A DNA stretch of 64,000 bases from Bacteroidota bacterium (GCA_023416995.1 JAEZGI010000081.1:62001-126000); one strand, 5' to 3'. Positions 29,771-39,507 are shown, numbered from the stretch's first letter. The notes: generated by a model not told the origin, from the sequence alone. Translations and numbers: made by a program.

Positions 29771-30463
29771 TCAGATAACGCCCTCATCAGCAAAACTGTA
29801 GTATCCGTATTCGCTTACAATAATATGGTCGAGCACTTTTATGTCGAGAAATCGCGCTGCTTCTTTGATTTTGGCGGTTAGTTCCTCGTCCGCCCGGCTG
29901 GGTTTGATGCTCCCGGACGGATGGTTATGACATAAGATGAGGCTAACCGCATCTTCTTCCAGGGCTTTTTTTAGAATGATTCGCGGGTCAGCAACAGTTC
30001 CTGTGATGCCGCCTTTGCTGATAATTTCAAAATGATTCACCCTGTTTGAGCGGTTAAGAAACACCACCCCAAATACTTCCTGTTGGTAATCTTTAAGCAT
30101 AGCCTGGAGGTATTTCGCCATGCCGCTGCTGTCCTTCACCACAAGTTTTTCCAGTGATGGTCCCGACTGGCGCCGTCTTCCCAGTTCCAGAGCTGCTACC
30201 AGCGTTGCCGCCTTGGCTTCACCGATGCCCTTTACCCGCATTATTTCTTTTAATGATAATTTCCCGAGTTCCTGGAGGTTGTTGTTGCCGATCTGCAGAA
30301 TCTCCTGTGCGAGCTGGAGCGCGGACCGGTTGGGGGTTCCGGATTTGATGAGAATAGCCACCAGCTCTGAATCCGAGAGCGCGTTCGCAGACTTACTTAG
30401 TAGTTTTTCGCGGGGTCTGTCATCGGCCGCCCAGTGTTTTATAGAGTAGTTTTGCGCTTGCAT
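29771..30463 (-). CDS. radC: RadC family JAB-domain protein
   Basis: A 230-residue RadC homologue. An N-terminal HhH-containing UPF0758 region (about 1-105, with VKGIGEAKAATLVAA) precedes the JAMM metalloprotease-like domain, whose metal motif is seen in CHNHPSGSIKPSRAD. The historical link to DNA repair is not supported by later work on the family, and the true role is unclear. Length is typical. Free-standing: convergent with DUF3467 and divergent from the small membrane protein. Confidence 0.95.
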   Translation of the reverse strand: MQAQNYSIKHWAADDRPREKLLSKSANALSDSELVAILIKSGTPNRSALQLAQEILQIGNNNLQELGKLSLKEIMRVKGIGEAKAATLVAALELGRRRQSGPSLEKLVVKDSSGMAKYLQAMLKDYQQEVFGVVFLNRSNRVNHFEIISKGGITGTVADPRIILKKALEEDAVSLILCHNHPSGSIKPSRADEELTAKIKEAARFLDIKVLDHIIVSEYGYYSFADEGVI

Positions 30464-30584
30464 GGGCCAATGTTAGCTACTACTTTTATAGCATCAACGG
30501 TTATAAAACGAAATAAAGTTGCGGCTTTGGCGTTTTAAATCCGATTCCAAATCCAAATACCTTTTAAAAGCCTAAACTCCTGCT

Positions 30585-30806
30585 ATGAAACACAAATCTA
30601 CCCTCGCTGCAATTGGCGGTTACCAGCCATTTCTTTTTTGTATCGGAATGTATTTTGTTGCACTGTTTTTCTCCATTTTTATTTGTTCGGCTATTTTTTA
30701 CGCCATCAACCCGAAAAAATCTGTTGTAAAAACATCGACCCGTGCGAATGACGGAACAGCTATGCTGAACTCCGGAAACCAGGTCTTGTTGTCGGTTACA
30801 AAATAA
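30585..30806 (+). CDS. Small single-span membrane protein, unknown
   Basis: A 73-residue ORF with an ATG, one strong hydrophobic segment at about residues 16-43, and a basic stretch (NPKKSVVKTSTR) after it. There are no homologues I can name. The size and a plausible membrane topology support it as real, but coding is not certain. The 150 bp after it up to prs hold no other gene. Confidence 0.5.
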   Translation: MKHKSTLAAIGGYQPFLFCIGMYFVALFFSIFICSAIFYAINPKKSVVKTSTRANDGTAMLNSGNQVLLSVTK

Positions 30807-30957
30807 ATTGCCGGACTGAGGGTAGTTCGAAGTCGCATTGTTTATGGGCTTTGACACATCGCCCACATAGTGATTTCACTTACGGTTTTAATTTTCTTTA
30901 CACCGCTATTCCTGAATCAGCTCCTTCGGTATATCTTCGCCGCATATTTACAGCTGC

Positions 30958-31908
30958 ATGGAAAAAACGGTTAAAATATTCTCTGGCACAGGTTCGCAAT
31001 ACCTGGCGGAAAAGATTGCGGTACAATTTGGTGGCTCCCTCGGGAAGGTCACCATTTCGCATTTTAGCGATGGTGAGATTCAGCCGGTTTTCCAGGAAAG
31101 TATCAGGGGCGACATGGTTTTTTTGATTCAAAGTACTTTTTCGCCGGCCGAGAATATCATGGAGCTGCTGCTGATGATTGATGCGGCAAGACGGGCCTCC
31201 GCGTACAAAGTGGTGGCTGTAATACCCTATTATGGATATGCGCGGCAGGACCGGAAAGACAAGCCGAGGGTAGCCATCGGGTCGAAACTACTGGCAAATA
31301 TGCTGGTGGCAGCAGGCGCGGACCGTGTGATCACTATGGATCTCCACGCTCCGCAGATTCAGGGTTATTTTGATATCCCGGTTGATCACCTGGACAGTTC
31401 GGCCATATTTATCCCTTACATACAGCAACTTCAACTGGAAAACCTTACCTTTGCCGCCCCTGATGTGGGTAGTGCGAACCGGATCCGCGAAATGGCCGCC
31501 TATTTCAATGCAGAAATGGTGATTTGCGATAAACACCGGAAACGCGCAAATGAGATAGCCAGCATGGTAGTGATTGGTGATGTGGAAGGAAGGGATGTAG
31601 TTCTTATAGATGATATCTGCGATACAGGCGGTACCCTGGCAAAAGCAGCGGGTTTATTGAAAGATAAAGGCGCAAGGAGTGTGAGAGCACTGTGTACGCA
31701 CCCGGTGTTAAGCGGTAACGCGTATAAAAATATCGAAAACAGCGTTTTAGAAGAATTGGTCGTTTGTGATACCATCCCCATTAAACCGGGTGCATCCAAG
31801 ATAAAAATTCTCAGCGTTGCTGAACTTTTTGCGATCGCCATCAGGAATGCTTACGAAAACAGGAGCATTACCAGCCTGTTCGTCCACAGCCAGATGAGGA
31901 ACAGATAA
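30958..31908 (+). CDS. prs: Ribose-phosphate pyrophosphokinase
   Basis: A 316-residue PRPP synthetase, making PRPP from ribose 5-phosphate and ATP for nucleotide, His and Trp synthesis. Signatures are clear: the DLHAPQIQGYFDIPVDHL phosphoribosyl signature near residue 128, RQDRK in the flexible ATP loop, and the PRPP-binding loop DDICDTGGTL near 221. It starts with MEKTVKIFSG. A TATCTTCG sequence 18 nt upstream is a weak -7 candidate. It is followed by rplY after 30 bp, a common pairing in Bacteroidota. Confidence 0.97.
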   Translation: MEKTVKIFSGTGSQYLAEKIAVQFGGSLGKVTISHFSDGEIQPVFQESIRGDMVFLIQSTFSPAENIMELLLMIDAARRASAYKVVAVIPYYGYARQDRKDKPRVAIGSKLLANMLVAAGADRVITMDLHAPQIQGYFDIPVDHLDSSAIFIPYIQQLQLENLTFAAPDVGSANRIREMAAYFNAEMVICDKHRKRANEIASMVVIGDVEGRDVVLIDDICDTGGTLAKAAGLLKDKGARSVRALCTHPVLSGNAYKNIENSVLEELVVCDTIPIKPGASKIKILSVAELFAIAIRNAYENRSITSLFVHSQMRNR

Positions 31909-31938
31909 AAATTTCAATTTTAAACAAACATAAAAACA

Positions 31939-32571
31939 ATGAAAACAATTACAATCGAAGGACAACTGAGGACCGAAACCGGGAAACAAGCCACCCGCCA
32001 ACTTCGCTCTCAGGAACTCGTGCCTGGTGTAATTTATGGTGGCGAAAAGGAAGTTATTTTCTCAGCGCCAGCCAAGGCTTTTAAAAACCTTGTTTACACT
32101 CCGGAGTTTCAGTTAGCAGAAGTAAAAGTTGATGGAAAAACTTACCGTTGTGTCCTTAAAGACATCCAGTTCCACAAAGTAAGTGATGAACTGACTCACG
32201 TCGATTTCCTGGAGCTTGTTGAAGACAGACCGGTTATTGCAACTATTCCTATCAAGTTTACAGGTGCTGCCGCCGGCGTTAAAGCGGGTGGTAAACTGAT
32301 CACTAAAATCAAATCTCTTAAGATCAAGGCTTTGCCAAAATATCTTTCTGAGAACATCGAAGTTGATCTGACAAATCTTGAATTGAATGGTAACATCCGT
32401 GTTGAAGATGTACCTGCTGAGAACATCGAGATCATGAACTCACCACGTATCCCGATCGCATCTGTAGTTATGACACGTATGCTCAAACAAGAAGAAGCTG
32501 CTGCACCATCCGCTAAAGGTGGCGCGAAACCAGCCGCTGCCGCTGCTCCTAAGCCAGCTGCCAAAAAATAA
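31939..32571 (+). CDS. rplY: 50S ribosomal protein L25 (CTC form)
   Basis: A 210-residue L25/CTC protein that binds 5S rRNA. It has the L25 domain (about 1-90, with GQLRTETGKQATRQLR, VPGVIYGG and VDFLE) and the CTC C-terminal domain (about 95-180). The tail is a low-complexity Ala/Pro/Lys stretch (PAAAAAPKPAAKK), common in this group. The terminator after it and pth further on agree with the common prs-rplY-pth order. Confidence 0.96.
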   Translation: MKTITIEGQLRTETGKQATRQLRSQELVPGVIYGGEKEVIFSAPAKAFKNLVYTPEFQLAEVKVDGKTYRCVLKDIQFHKVSDELTHVDFLELVEDRPVIATIPIKFTGAAAGVKAGGKLITKIKSLKIKALPKYLSENIEVDLTNLELNGNIRVEDVPAENIEIMNSPRIPIASVVMTRMLKQEEAAAPSAKGGAKPAAAAAPKPAAKK

Positions 32572-32590
32572 ACAGTTAACCCTGTATACC

Positions 32591-32620
32591 AGCCCGGACT
32601 TGTCCGGGCTTTTTTTTGCC
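32591..32620 (+). terminator. Rho-independent terminator after rplY
   Basis: AGCCCGGAC-TT-GTCCGGGCT (32591-32610) followed by a run of T residues. Strong hairpin directly after the L25 stop codon. Confidence 0.95.
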
Positions 32621-32713
32621 CTATACTCTCCAAAAAAAAATCGTTGAGGCATGACTGTTAGAAAATTCTTTGCGGAAAGATTTTTGTACTAATTTTAGCC
32701 ACCCAAAAACAAA

Positions 32714-33295
32714 ATGATGTCGAAGTTTTTAATTGTAGGGTTGGGAAACCTTGGTGCAGAATATGTAAATACACGGCATAACATTGGTTTTGACATTGCC
32801 GAAGCTTTTGCAGCAAAACATAACACCGCCTTTCAAAGTGGAAGACTGGCAGATATTGCCACGGTAAAATGGAAAGGCAAAATAATAATCGTTATCAAAC
32901 CCACTACATATATGAACCTTAGTGGGAGAGCTGTTAAGTACTGGATGGACAAAGAGAAGATTGAAATAGAAAATATATTGGTTTTGCTTGATGACCTGGC
33001 ATTGCCTCTGAATAAATTACGATTAAGGCCATCCGGTAGTGATGCGGGTCATAACGGTTTAAAGAGTATCCAGGAACAATTAATGTCGGACAAATACCCC
33101 AGGTTAAGATTTGGAATCGGTAACGACTATCCGAAAGGAATGCAGGTTGATTTTGTGCTTGGCAAGTGGTCTGCCAGCGAGTTGCCAATGGTAAAAATGA
33201 AGCTTGAAAAATGTGTTGAAACCATCGAAAGCTTTGTGGCTACTGGCATCGAACGCACTATGACTCAGGTTAATAAATTGGATTTTAAACTATGA
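32714..33295 (+). CDS. pth: Peptidyl-tRNA hydrolase
   Basis: A 193-residue bacterial Pth, which releases peptides from stalled peptidyl-tRNA. The catalytic His22 lies in GNLGAEYVNTRHNIGFD with Asn12, the conserved LDDLALP holds the active-site Asp, and GSDAGHNGLKSI and PRLRFGIG are intact. The start may be either of two adjacent ATGs (32714 or 32717). TTTG at 32669 and TAATTTTA at 32690 resemble a promoter, with a short 17-bp spacer. Confidence 0.97.
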   Translation: MMSKFLIVGLGNLGAEYVNTRHNIGFDIAEAFAAKHNTAFQSGRLADIATVKWKGKIIIVIKPTTYMNLSGRAVKYWMDKEKIEIENILVLLDDLALPLNKLRLRPSGSDAGHNGLKSIQEQLMSDKYPRLRFGIGNDYPKGMQVDFVLGKWSASELPMVKMKLEKCVETIESFVATGIERTMTQVNKLDFKL

Positions 33296-33433
33296 ATTGT
33301 TAATTTGAATCTTTATTTTCGCAATAGTTCGCAAAGAAGACAATGTTTTGATATTCAATTTGCCTATGCAATGCCAACCTTACCTTTCCAGGTTTAACCT
33401 TAAACTATCATTACTGATAAACCCCTGTTGAAT

Positions 33434-34045
33434 ATGAAAATATTTTGTGTTGGCCGTAACTATGTAGAGCATGCGAAGGAGTTAGGCAACGAAGTGCCTG
33501 ATGAGCCTGTGATTTTTATGAAGCCCAAAAGCGCCCTATTACAGGCCCATACACCATTTTATTATCCTGAATTTACCAACGAACTGCATTACGAATGCGA
33601 ACTCGTTCTGCGTATCTCAAAAAACGGGAAGTACATCCAGGACCGCTTTGCCAGCAAATATTATGATGCCATCACAGCAGGTATAGATTTTACCGCAAGA
33701 GATATTCAGAATGAATTAAAGGAAAAAGGGCTTCCCTGGGAAAAAGCAAAGGCCTGGGACAACTCTGCCGCCGTTGGAAAATGGGTGCCTATCCAGAATA
33801 TCAAAAACAAAAAAGACATCAATTTCTGCCTTTATAAAAACAAAGAACTCGTTCAACAGGGTAATTCAGGACTAATGTTGAATAGCTTCGACAAGATAGT
33901 TGCTTACATATCGAACTATTTTTCGATCAATATCGGCGATCTTATTTTTACCGGAACCCCGGCTGGTGTTGGTGAATGTGTTGTAGGAGATGAATTGGAG
34001 GGTTTTATCGAGGACGATAGCCTCTTTAACATCGAAGTAAAATAA
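33434..34045 (+). CDS. Fumarylacetoacetate hydrolase family protein
   Basis: A 203-residue FAH-domain enzyme. Metal ligands can be seen in LHYECELVLR (Glu-x-Glu) and in the AITAGIDFTARD segment (Asp); the C-terminal FTGTPAGVG motif is typical. Members act as acylpyruvases, decarboxylases or tautomerases, and the short single-domain form suggests an acylpyruvate-type substrate. The ATG at 33434 is taken over the TTG two codons upstream. It ends in a terminator. Confidence 0.93.
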   Translation: MKIFCVGRNYVEHAKELGNEVPDEPVIFMKPKSALLQAHTPFYYPEFTNELHYECELVLRISKNGKYIQDRFASKYYDAITAGIDFTARDIQNELKEKGLPWEKAKAWDNSAAVGKWVPIQNIKNKKDINFCLYKNKELVQQGNSGLMLNSFDKIVAYISNYFSINIGDLIFTGTPAGVGECVVGDELEGFIEDDSLFNIEVK

Positions 34046-34054
34046 AAGATTTGA

Positions 34055-34080
34055 AAAGGACAGTTAGCTGTCCTTTTTTT
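34055..34080 (+). terminator. Rho-independent terminator after FAH-family gene
   Basis: AAAGGACAG (34055-34063), loop TTAG, CTGTCCTTT (34068-34076), then further T residues to 34080. Confidence 0.92.
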
Positions 34081-34105
34081 ATGCAGGTACCTTAAAGCCT
34101 CACTT

Positions 34106-36172
34106 ATGGCAACCCAGGATACTGTGCTCAAAGCTTTCCGGCTGATGTTATTGGCCAGGTCGATGGCTGAGATCTTTGAAGCCAACCGGGATACCTGCAG
34201 GTATGTTCACGCCACTTCACGTGGTCATGAGGCCATACAACTGGCAACCGCTTTTCAACTGCTTCCCTGCGATTATGTGAGTCCCTACTACCGGGACGAT
34301 TGTATGTTACTGGGCCTTGGCTTCACGCCCTATGAGCTCATGTTACAGCTTCTTGCGCGAAAAGACGATCCTTTTACCGGGGGCCGGTCGTATTACTGTC
34401 ACCCCAGCTACCGCGGGGCCAGTAAACCCACCATAATTCATCAAAGCAGCGCTACGGGAATGCAGGTAATTCCTGCAACCGGTATCGCCCAGGGCATCAA
34501 ACACCTACAGCAATATCTACCGCACAGGCTGACTCCCTGTGCTACCGGCCAGTCACCGGTTGTGATCTGTTCGCTTGGCGATGCGAGCGTTACTGAAGGT
34601 GAAGTGAGTGAAGCTTTCCAGTTCGCGGCGCTACGACAATTGCCGGTTGTGTATGTAGTGCAGGACAATAACTGGGGAATCAGTGTCACCAGCACGGAAT
34701 TACGGGCAATGGATGCATACGATTATGTTGCAGGCTTTACGGGCTTCAGACGGGTGCGGGTAGATGGCAGCGACCTTACCCGTTCGATGGAATGTATGCA
34801 GGACGTAATAGCCGCTGTAAGACTCGAACCGGGACCGTATCTGGTGCAGGCCAGTGTGCCCTTGCTGAATCATCATACCAGTGGAGTACGCAAAGAATTT
34901 TACCGTTCTGAAGAAGACCTCAAGGCCCATGCGGAAAAGGACCCTATCAAATCAACAGAGCGTTGGCTGCTTGAAAATGGGCTGAGCCGTGACGCTATTG
35001 ATCGGCTGCAGCGCGAGGCCATGGAGCAGATTGCAACCGATTTTCGCCGTGCAGTAGATGCACCGGAGCCGGACATCAATACCATATCTGATCATGTTTT
35101 TGCACCCGCGCCGGTTACAGTAGAATCCGGTACCAGGGTGCCACCTGGTGCGCGAAAGATTTTGATGGTCGATGCTGCACTATTTGCTATCCGGGAAATT
35201 ATGGAGCAGTTTGAAGAATCCATGTTATTCGGACAGGATGTTGGAAGACGGCTCGGCGGTGTGTTTCGTGAGGCAGCCACACTTGCAGAAATTTTTGGCG
35301 ATCACCGCGTGTTTAATACAGCGATCCAGGAAGCTTATATACTCGGTTCAACAAGCGGCCTCGCAGCCACAGGTGTAAAGCCAATTGTTGAGATCCAATT
35401 TGCCGATTACATTTATCCCGGTCTGAATCAACTGGCCACAGAGCTTGCAAAATCATGTTTTCTTACACAGGGTCGGTTTCCTGTGCAGGTACTGATCAGG
35501 GTGCCCGTGGGCACTTATGGCGGTGGCGGTCCGTATCATAGCGCCAGCATTGAATCGCTTTTGTTGTCAATCAAAGGGATAAAGATTGTATATCCCTCTA
35601 ATGCAGCCGATATGAAAGGATTGATGAAAGCGGCGTTTATGGATCCTAACCCGGTAATTATGCTGGAACATAAAGGATTGTATTGGAGCAAGGTTCCGGG
35701 AACCGAAGATGCACGCCAACCTGAGCCTTCTTCTGATTATATACTTCCACTCGGTGTAGCACGTATTGTACTTGAAACAAAACCAGGAACTATCGCTGCA
35801 GGAAACACCTGTTGCGTTATTACTTATGGACTGGGTGTGTACCTGGCAATACAGGCCGCAGCAGCTTTTCCGTTGCAGGTTGAGATACTTGATCTCAGAA
35901 CTTTATATCCGATGGATGAGAAGCTGGTATTTGATACTGTAAATAAACATGGCAAGTGCCTGGTGCTTACAGAAGAACAACAAAACAACGCTTTCGCTGA
36001 AGCCCTGGCGGGCCGAATCGCGAACAAATGTTTTCACAATCTGGATGCGCCGGTTGATGTGCTTGGTGCGCTGAATCTTCCAGCGGTACCGCTAAATATC
36101 CATCTTGAAAATGCCATGATACCTTCCGTTGATGCTGTACGTGAGCGAATTGCTTTGCTGCTGTCTTATTAA
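34106..36172 (+). CDS. Fused alpha/beta E1 of a 2-oxoacid dehydrogenase
   Basis: A 688-residue thiamine diphosphate enzyme with E1 alpha (about 1-320) and E1 beta (about 350-688) on one chain. The ThDP/Mg motif starts at GDASVTEGEVSEA and ends at DNNWG in the alpha half. The beta half has the FGQDVGRRLGGVFREA and ADYIYPGLNQL segments. Such fusions in Bacteroidota are linked to branched-chain 2-oxoacid or pyruvate oxidation, using E2 and E3 encoded elsewhere. No E2 or E3 is in the window. A longer paralogue lies at 60656. It may start a new transcript after the terminator at 34055. Confidence 0.93.
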   Translation: MATQDTVLKAFRLMLLARSMAEIFEANRDTCRYVHATSRGHEAIQLATAFQLLPCDYVSPYYRDDCMLLGLGFTPYELMLQLLARKDDPFTGGRSYYCHPSYRGASKPTIIHQSSATGMQVIPATGIAQGIKHLQQYLPHRLTPCATGQSPVVICSLGDASVTEGEVSEAFQFAALRQLPVVYVVQDNNWGISVTSTELRAMDAYDYVAGFTGFRRVRVDGSDLTRSMECMQDVIAAVRLEPGPYLVQASVPLLNHHTSGVRKEFYRSEEDLKAHAEKDPIKSTERWLLENGLSRDAIDRLQREAMEQIATDFRRAVDAPEPDINTISDHVFAPAPVTVESGTRVPPGARKILMVDAALFAIREIMEQFEESMLFGQDVGRRLGGVFREAATLAEIFGDHRVFNTAIQEAYILGSTSGLAATGVKPIVEIQFADYIYPGLNQLATELAKSCFLTQGRFPVQVLIRVPVGTYGGGGPYHSASIESLLLSIKGIKIVYPSNAADMKGLMKAAFMDPNPVIMLEHKGLYWSKVPGTEDARQPEPSSDYILPLGVARIVLETKPGTIAAGNTCCVITYGLGVYLAIQAAAAFPLQVEILDLRTLYPMDEKLVFDTVNKHGKCLVLTEEQQNNAFAEALAGRIANKCFHNLDAPVDVLGALNLPAVPLNIHLENAMIPSVDAVRERIALLLSY

Positions 36173-36332
36173 TGTTCCAACGTACGTTTTTAGCTTTCTG
36201 CGCACATGATAAGCACAATATTCGTACATCCCAACATTGAACCGCTTATAACACTTTAACACGCTAAGAAAAGCAATTCTCGCTTATTTACGTAGGCTAT
36301 CGTACATCATCAATCACAATCAATTACCAAGC

Positions 36333-37040
36333 ATGAAAAACAGGTATTTAAAAGGCGCCCATATTTCGGAAAGAAAAGTACGGGAGTTACTTAAATTGTT
36401 TTGCGACGATTTAACTGCAACACAGATTGCAACGATAACAGGAATCAGCCGTATCACTATTAATGCATATCTAAAACTTATTCGTTCACATATTGCGTTA
36501 CATACTGAAGAGCGGTTACCCATCACCGATAGAACGCTGATATCTTCTCCATCACTTGCACATCTTATGCCCGGTGAAACACCCGCGGAACTGTTGTTGC
36601 CTGAACTGGGATACAAAAAGCCCTTGTATGGCATTTTGCTTCACAACAATAACATCCGTACAGAAAAACTAAACATATCAAACCAACCTGAGGTTTTCGA
36701 TTGGTTGAAATCGGGCGGTGACCAAAATCGAAATGCAATACCAGTTCCGGAAATCGCAAAATACCAGGCATTAGCTGATTTCAACACCCTGAAAATTTAT
36801 CGCATCAGGGATGGCGTTCCCAGGGTTAGTTCAATAAAAGGACCTGTGGATGATATCGAACTATTCTGGAGTATGCTTAAATCAAGACTGGTAAAGTTCC
36901 GTGGACTAAATGGTAATACTTTGTTCCTTCATGTCAAGGAAACCGAGTTCAGGTTTAACCACCGTAACCACGATATATTTGAGATGCTGGTGAATATATT
37001 TCATCATCGTCCCCTGCACGTGGCAAGACAATATCACTAA
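36333..37040 (+). CDS. IS1595-like transposase-derived protein lacking the DDE core
   Basis: A 235-residue protein with the two ends of an IS1595-group transposase. The N terminus (HISERKVRELLKLFCDDLTATQIA) carries the helix-turn-helix. The C terminus (VDDIELFWSMLKSRLVKFRG, LFLHVKETEFRFNHRN) matches the region normally holding the last catalytic acidic residue. The central ISXO2-like part (usual E-D-E-S-Y-F/G segment, IVxDG) is replaced by unrelated sequence at about 75-170, so the DDE triad looks incomplete. No terminal inverted repeats or target duplication are seen. This fits a decayed or domesticated relative. Confidence 0.75.
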   Translation: MKNRYLKGAHISERKVRELLKLFCDDLTATQIATITGISRITINAYLKLIRSHIALHTEERLPITDRTLISSPSLAHLMPGETPAELLLPELGYKKPLYGILLHNNNIRTEKLNISNQPEVFDWLKSGGDQNRNAIPVPEIAKYQALADFNTLKIYRIRDGVPRVSSIKGPVDDIELFWSMLKSRLVKFRGLNGNTLFLHVKETEFRFNHRNHDIFEMLVNIFHHRPLHVARQYH

Positions 37041-37105
37041 AAAAGCATTGGTTATAAAAAAACCAGCAACGTTTTTTCGGTACTGGAATTTTTCTCATGT
37101 GATCC

Positions 37106-37138
37106 GCGGCCTTGATTCTTCTCGGCCGCCTTTTTTTT
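37106..37138 (+). terminator. Rho-independent terminator after IS1595-like gene
   Basis: GCGGCC (37106-37111) pairs with GGCCGC (37124-37129) across a 12-nt loop, followed by a run of eight T residues. Confidence 0.85.
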
Positions 37139-37194
37139 AAATGCCATTAATGTGATTACTGCTGCGAACCGGCTTACATTTGCTGTTCCTGAAT

Positions 37195-38994
37195 ATGGAG
37201 AAAGGCAGTAAAATAAGACAGCTTAAAATTCTTTACCAAACTATCTCGCATCATCTTACCCTGCGGTTAAACAGGGTGCAATACATTGTGGTAGTGGCTA
37301 CCGTGGTGGGCCTGGTGTCCGGTCTTGCAGCGGTTTTGCTGAAAACGCTGGTACACTATTTACAAACCTCGATTGAAAGCATCCCCATATCGCGGTTTAG
37401 TTATCTTCTTTTTCCGGCAATCGGTTTACTTGGTACGGTGTTCATCATCCGTTGGTTTTTTAAAAAGCGGATGGAAAAAGGTATTGCGATGGTATTAAAG
37501 GCCATTGCACGTAACTCATCTTTTATCCCGTTAAAAAATACTTATCAGCATATTATCACCAGTTCCATAACTGTTGGTTTGGGTGGCTCTGTTGGTTTGG
37601 AAGCACCTATCGTTGCAACAGGTTCAGCGGTGGGTTCAAATCTGGCGCGAATACATGAACTCAATTATCGCGAGCGAACATTATTGATCGGTTGTGGTGC
37701 CGCTGCGGGAATTGCCGCAGTATTTAACGCGCCGATCGCCGGTGTTATTTTCGCCATTGAAGTGCTGATCGTTGAAACGGTTGTTAGTTACTTCATACCA
37801 CTAATCATTTCTGCCGTTATTGGTGCGTTATGTTCCAAAATCATCTTGCAGGAGTCTATTCTCTTCAACTTCAAATTGCAGCAGACATTTGATTACAGGA
37901 ACGTTCCGTTTTACATTCTACTTGGTGTGATCGCGGGTTTATGTTCGTTGTATTATGCCCGCACGTTTAAAAATATTGAACACCGCCTGGTTGGGTGGAA
38001 GATAAATCCTTACACCCGTGCCGTAGCAGGAGGAATGATGTTGCTGGTAATCTATTTTCTTTTTCCACCGCTGTTTGGTGAAGGTTATAATACCATTAAA
38101 GAACTGGCGAATACTGCTACTCCCAGCATCCCGGATAACTCGAGGTTGTTATCTTATTTAAACGAGGATTGGGCAATCATTCTTTTTACAGGGGTTATTG
38201 TTTTACTTAAACCGCTGGCTGCCGGCATCACCATTGGAAGCGGTGGTAACGGTGGTAATTTTGCACCATCGCTTTTCGCCGGCTCTTATCTGGGTTTCTT
38301 TTTCTCCAAAATCATCAATAAAATCCCCTGGTTCAAATTACCCGAAGGCAATTTTGCACTGGTAGGAATGGCGGGTGTGTTAAGTGGAGTGATGTATTGT
38401 CCGCTGACCGCGATCTTTCTTATTGCGGAAATTACAAACGGGTATGAATTGTTTATCCCTTTGATGCTGGTTTCATCTATTTCCTTTTTCATAGTGAAAC
38501 ATTATGAACCCTATTCAATGGAAACAAAAAAACTGGCCATGGAGAAGCAGATCTTTACGCAGCAAAAAGAGAAAAACATTCTTACGGCAATCAGTTTTTC
38601 AGAGATGTTGCAGGACAACTATGCTACTATCAATGAAAATAAAAAACTGCGTGACCTGGTGGAGATCATCAAACTAAGCAATAAAGATATATTCGCGGTC
38701 ACTGATGAAGATGGCCGGTTCACAGGCATCATTGAGCTACATGATATCAAACAGCAATTATTTGATCCTTCAGGTTTTGAAAAGGTTGAGATCCGGTCAC
38801 TGATGAAAAGACCACCTGCTGTGTTGCAGGAACACCAGGATATGCATGCGGCAATGGAAAAGTTTGATTTGACCCGCAGTTGGTACCTGCCGGTGTTGAA
38901 CCGTGAAAAACAGTTTGTGGGTTTTATTTCACAAACAAAGGTCTTTAACAAGTACCGGGAGATACTTGCATCCCAGGGCGACCTTTATGAATAG
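37195..38994 (+). CDS. ClC-type chloride channel or Cl-/H+ antiporter with CBS domains
   Basis: A 599-residue membrane protein. About ten to twelve transmembrane helices form the ClC core, with the selectivity motifs GGSVGLEAP (gating glutamate kept) and GSGGNGGNFAPSLFAG. The C-terminal ~130 residues form a cytoplasmic pair of CBS domains (LRDLVEIIKLSNKDIFAVTDEDGRF.. and AMEKFDLTRSWYLPVLNREKQF). The gating Glu alone does not tell channel from antiporter. The ATG at 37195 is chosen over an in-frame TTG at 37180. Confidence 0.94.
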   Translation: MEKGSKIRQLKILYQTISHHLTLRLNRVQYIVVVATVVGLVSGLAAVLLKTLVHYLQTSIESIPISRFSYLLFPAIGLLGTVFIIRWFFKKRMEKGIAMVLKAIARNSSFIPLKNTYQHIITSSITVGLGGSVGLEAPIVATGSAVGSNLARIHELNYRERTLLIGCGAAAGIAAVFNAPIAGVIFAIEVLIVETVVSYFIPLIISAVIGALCSKIILQESILFNFKLQQTFDYRNVPFYILLGVIAGLCSLYYARTFKNIEHRLVGWKINPYTRAVAGGMMLLVIYFLFPPLFGEGYNTIKELANTATPSIPDNSRLLSYLNEDWAIILFTGVIVLLKPLAAGITIGSGGNGGNFAPSLFAGSYLGFFFSKIINKIPWFKLPEGNFALVGMAGVLSGVMYCPLTAIFLIAEITNGYELFIPLMLVSSISFFIVKHYEPYSMETKKLAMEKQIFTQQKEKNILTAISFSEMLQDNYATINENKKLRDLVEIIKLSNKDIFAVTDEDGRFTGIIELHDIKQQLFDPSGFEKVEIRSLMKRPPAVLQEHQDMHAAMEKFDLTRSWYLPVLNREKQFVGFISQTKVFNKYREILASQGDLYE

Positions 38995-38997
38995 ATA

Positions 38998-39507
38998 TCA
39001 AGCAGCAGCAGAATCATTTAACGAATAGGCGGTCCGCATACCTGGTTTGAAATCGAATAACCAGCTAAACATTTTACTGATCATACTGCTCCAGCCTGCA
39101 GCGGTGCTTCGTTGCTGGCGTTCAAAATAATCTGCTTTTTGTATCCGCAACTTAACGAGGATGTGGCGATAGTTTATCGCTTCTTCCCGCACAGAGTCAC
39201 TAAGTTCAACCAAATGACTGATCTCTTCAGGATCGCTCACAATGTATGCCTTACCAGTAATGTGAAGAAAATAAGGCGTACCCTTTTTAAAGAAATTCAA
39301 CTTAGCAGGAAATTCTTTATCAAACTCCTGCAGCAGTTGCTGTGGGCGGCTGATAAAAAACCAAATCTGACCGGCATCATCAACCGTCATTGCATTGATA
39401 ATTGTTGTTGGCAGTTTTAACACGGCATCAGATTCATTGCTGAACAAAGCGGTGCGGATTTCTGAAATTTTCGTTTGCAGAAAATTCAATTGAGAAGTGT
39501 TCATCAT
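38998..39507 (-). CDS. Pyridoxamine 5'-phosphate oxidase family (general stress-like) protein
   Basis: About 169 residues from the ATG at 39507 (or 39504). The split-barrel flavin/pyridoxamine-oxidase-like fold is suggested by TTIINAMTVDDAGQIWFFISRP, by LNFFKKGTPYFLHITGKAYIV and by the family's length. These proteins bind FMN or heme-like ligands, and many are stress related. Convergent with the ClC gene (4 bp apart). Residues 1-18 of the longer frame are not needed. Confidence 0.82.
   Translation of the reverse strand: MMNTSQLNFLQTKISEIRTALFSNESDAVLKLPTTIINAMTVDDAGQIWFFISRPQQLLQEFDKEFPAKLNFFKKGTPYFLHITGKAYIVSDPEEISHLVELSDSVREEAINYRHILVKLRIQKADYFERQQRSTAAGWSSMISKMFSWLFDFKPGMRTAYSLNDSAAA

Noticed and set aside
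36173..37140. Complete IS1595 insertion sequence
   Set aside because: No terminal inverted repeats or target duplication are seen, and the DDE core is not recognisable.
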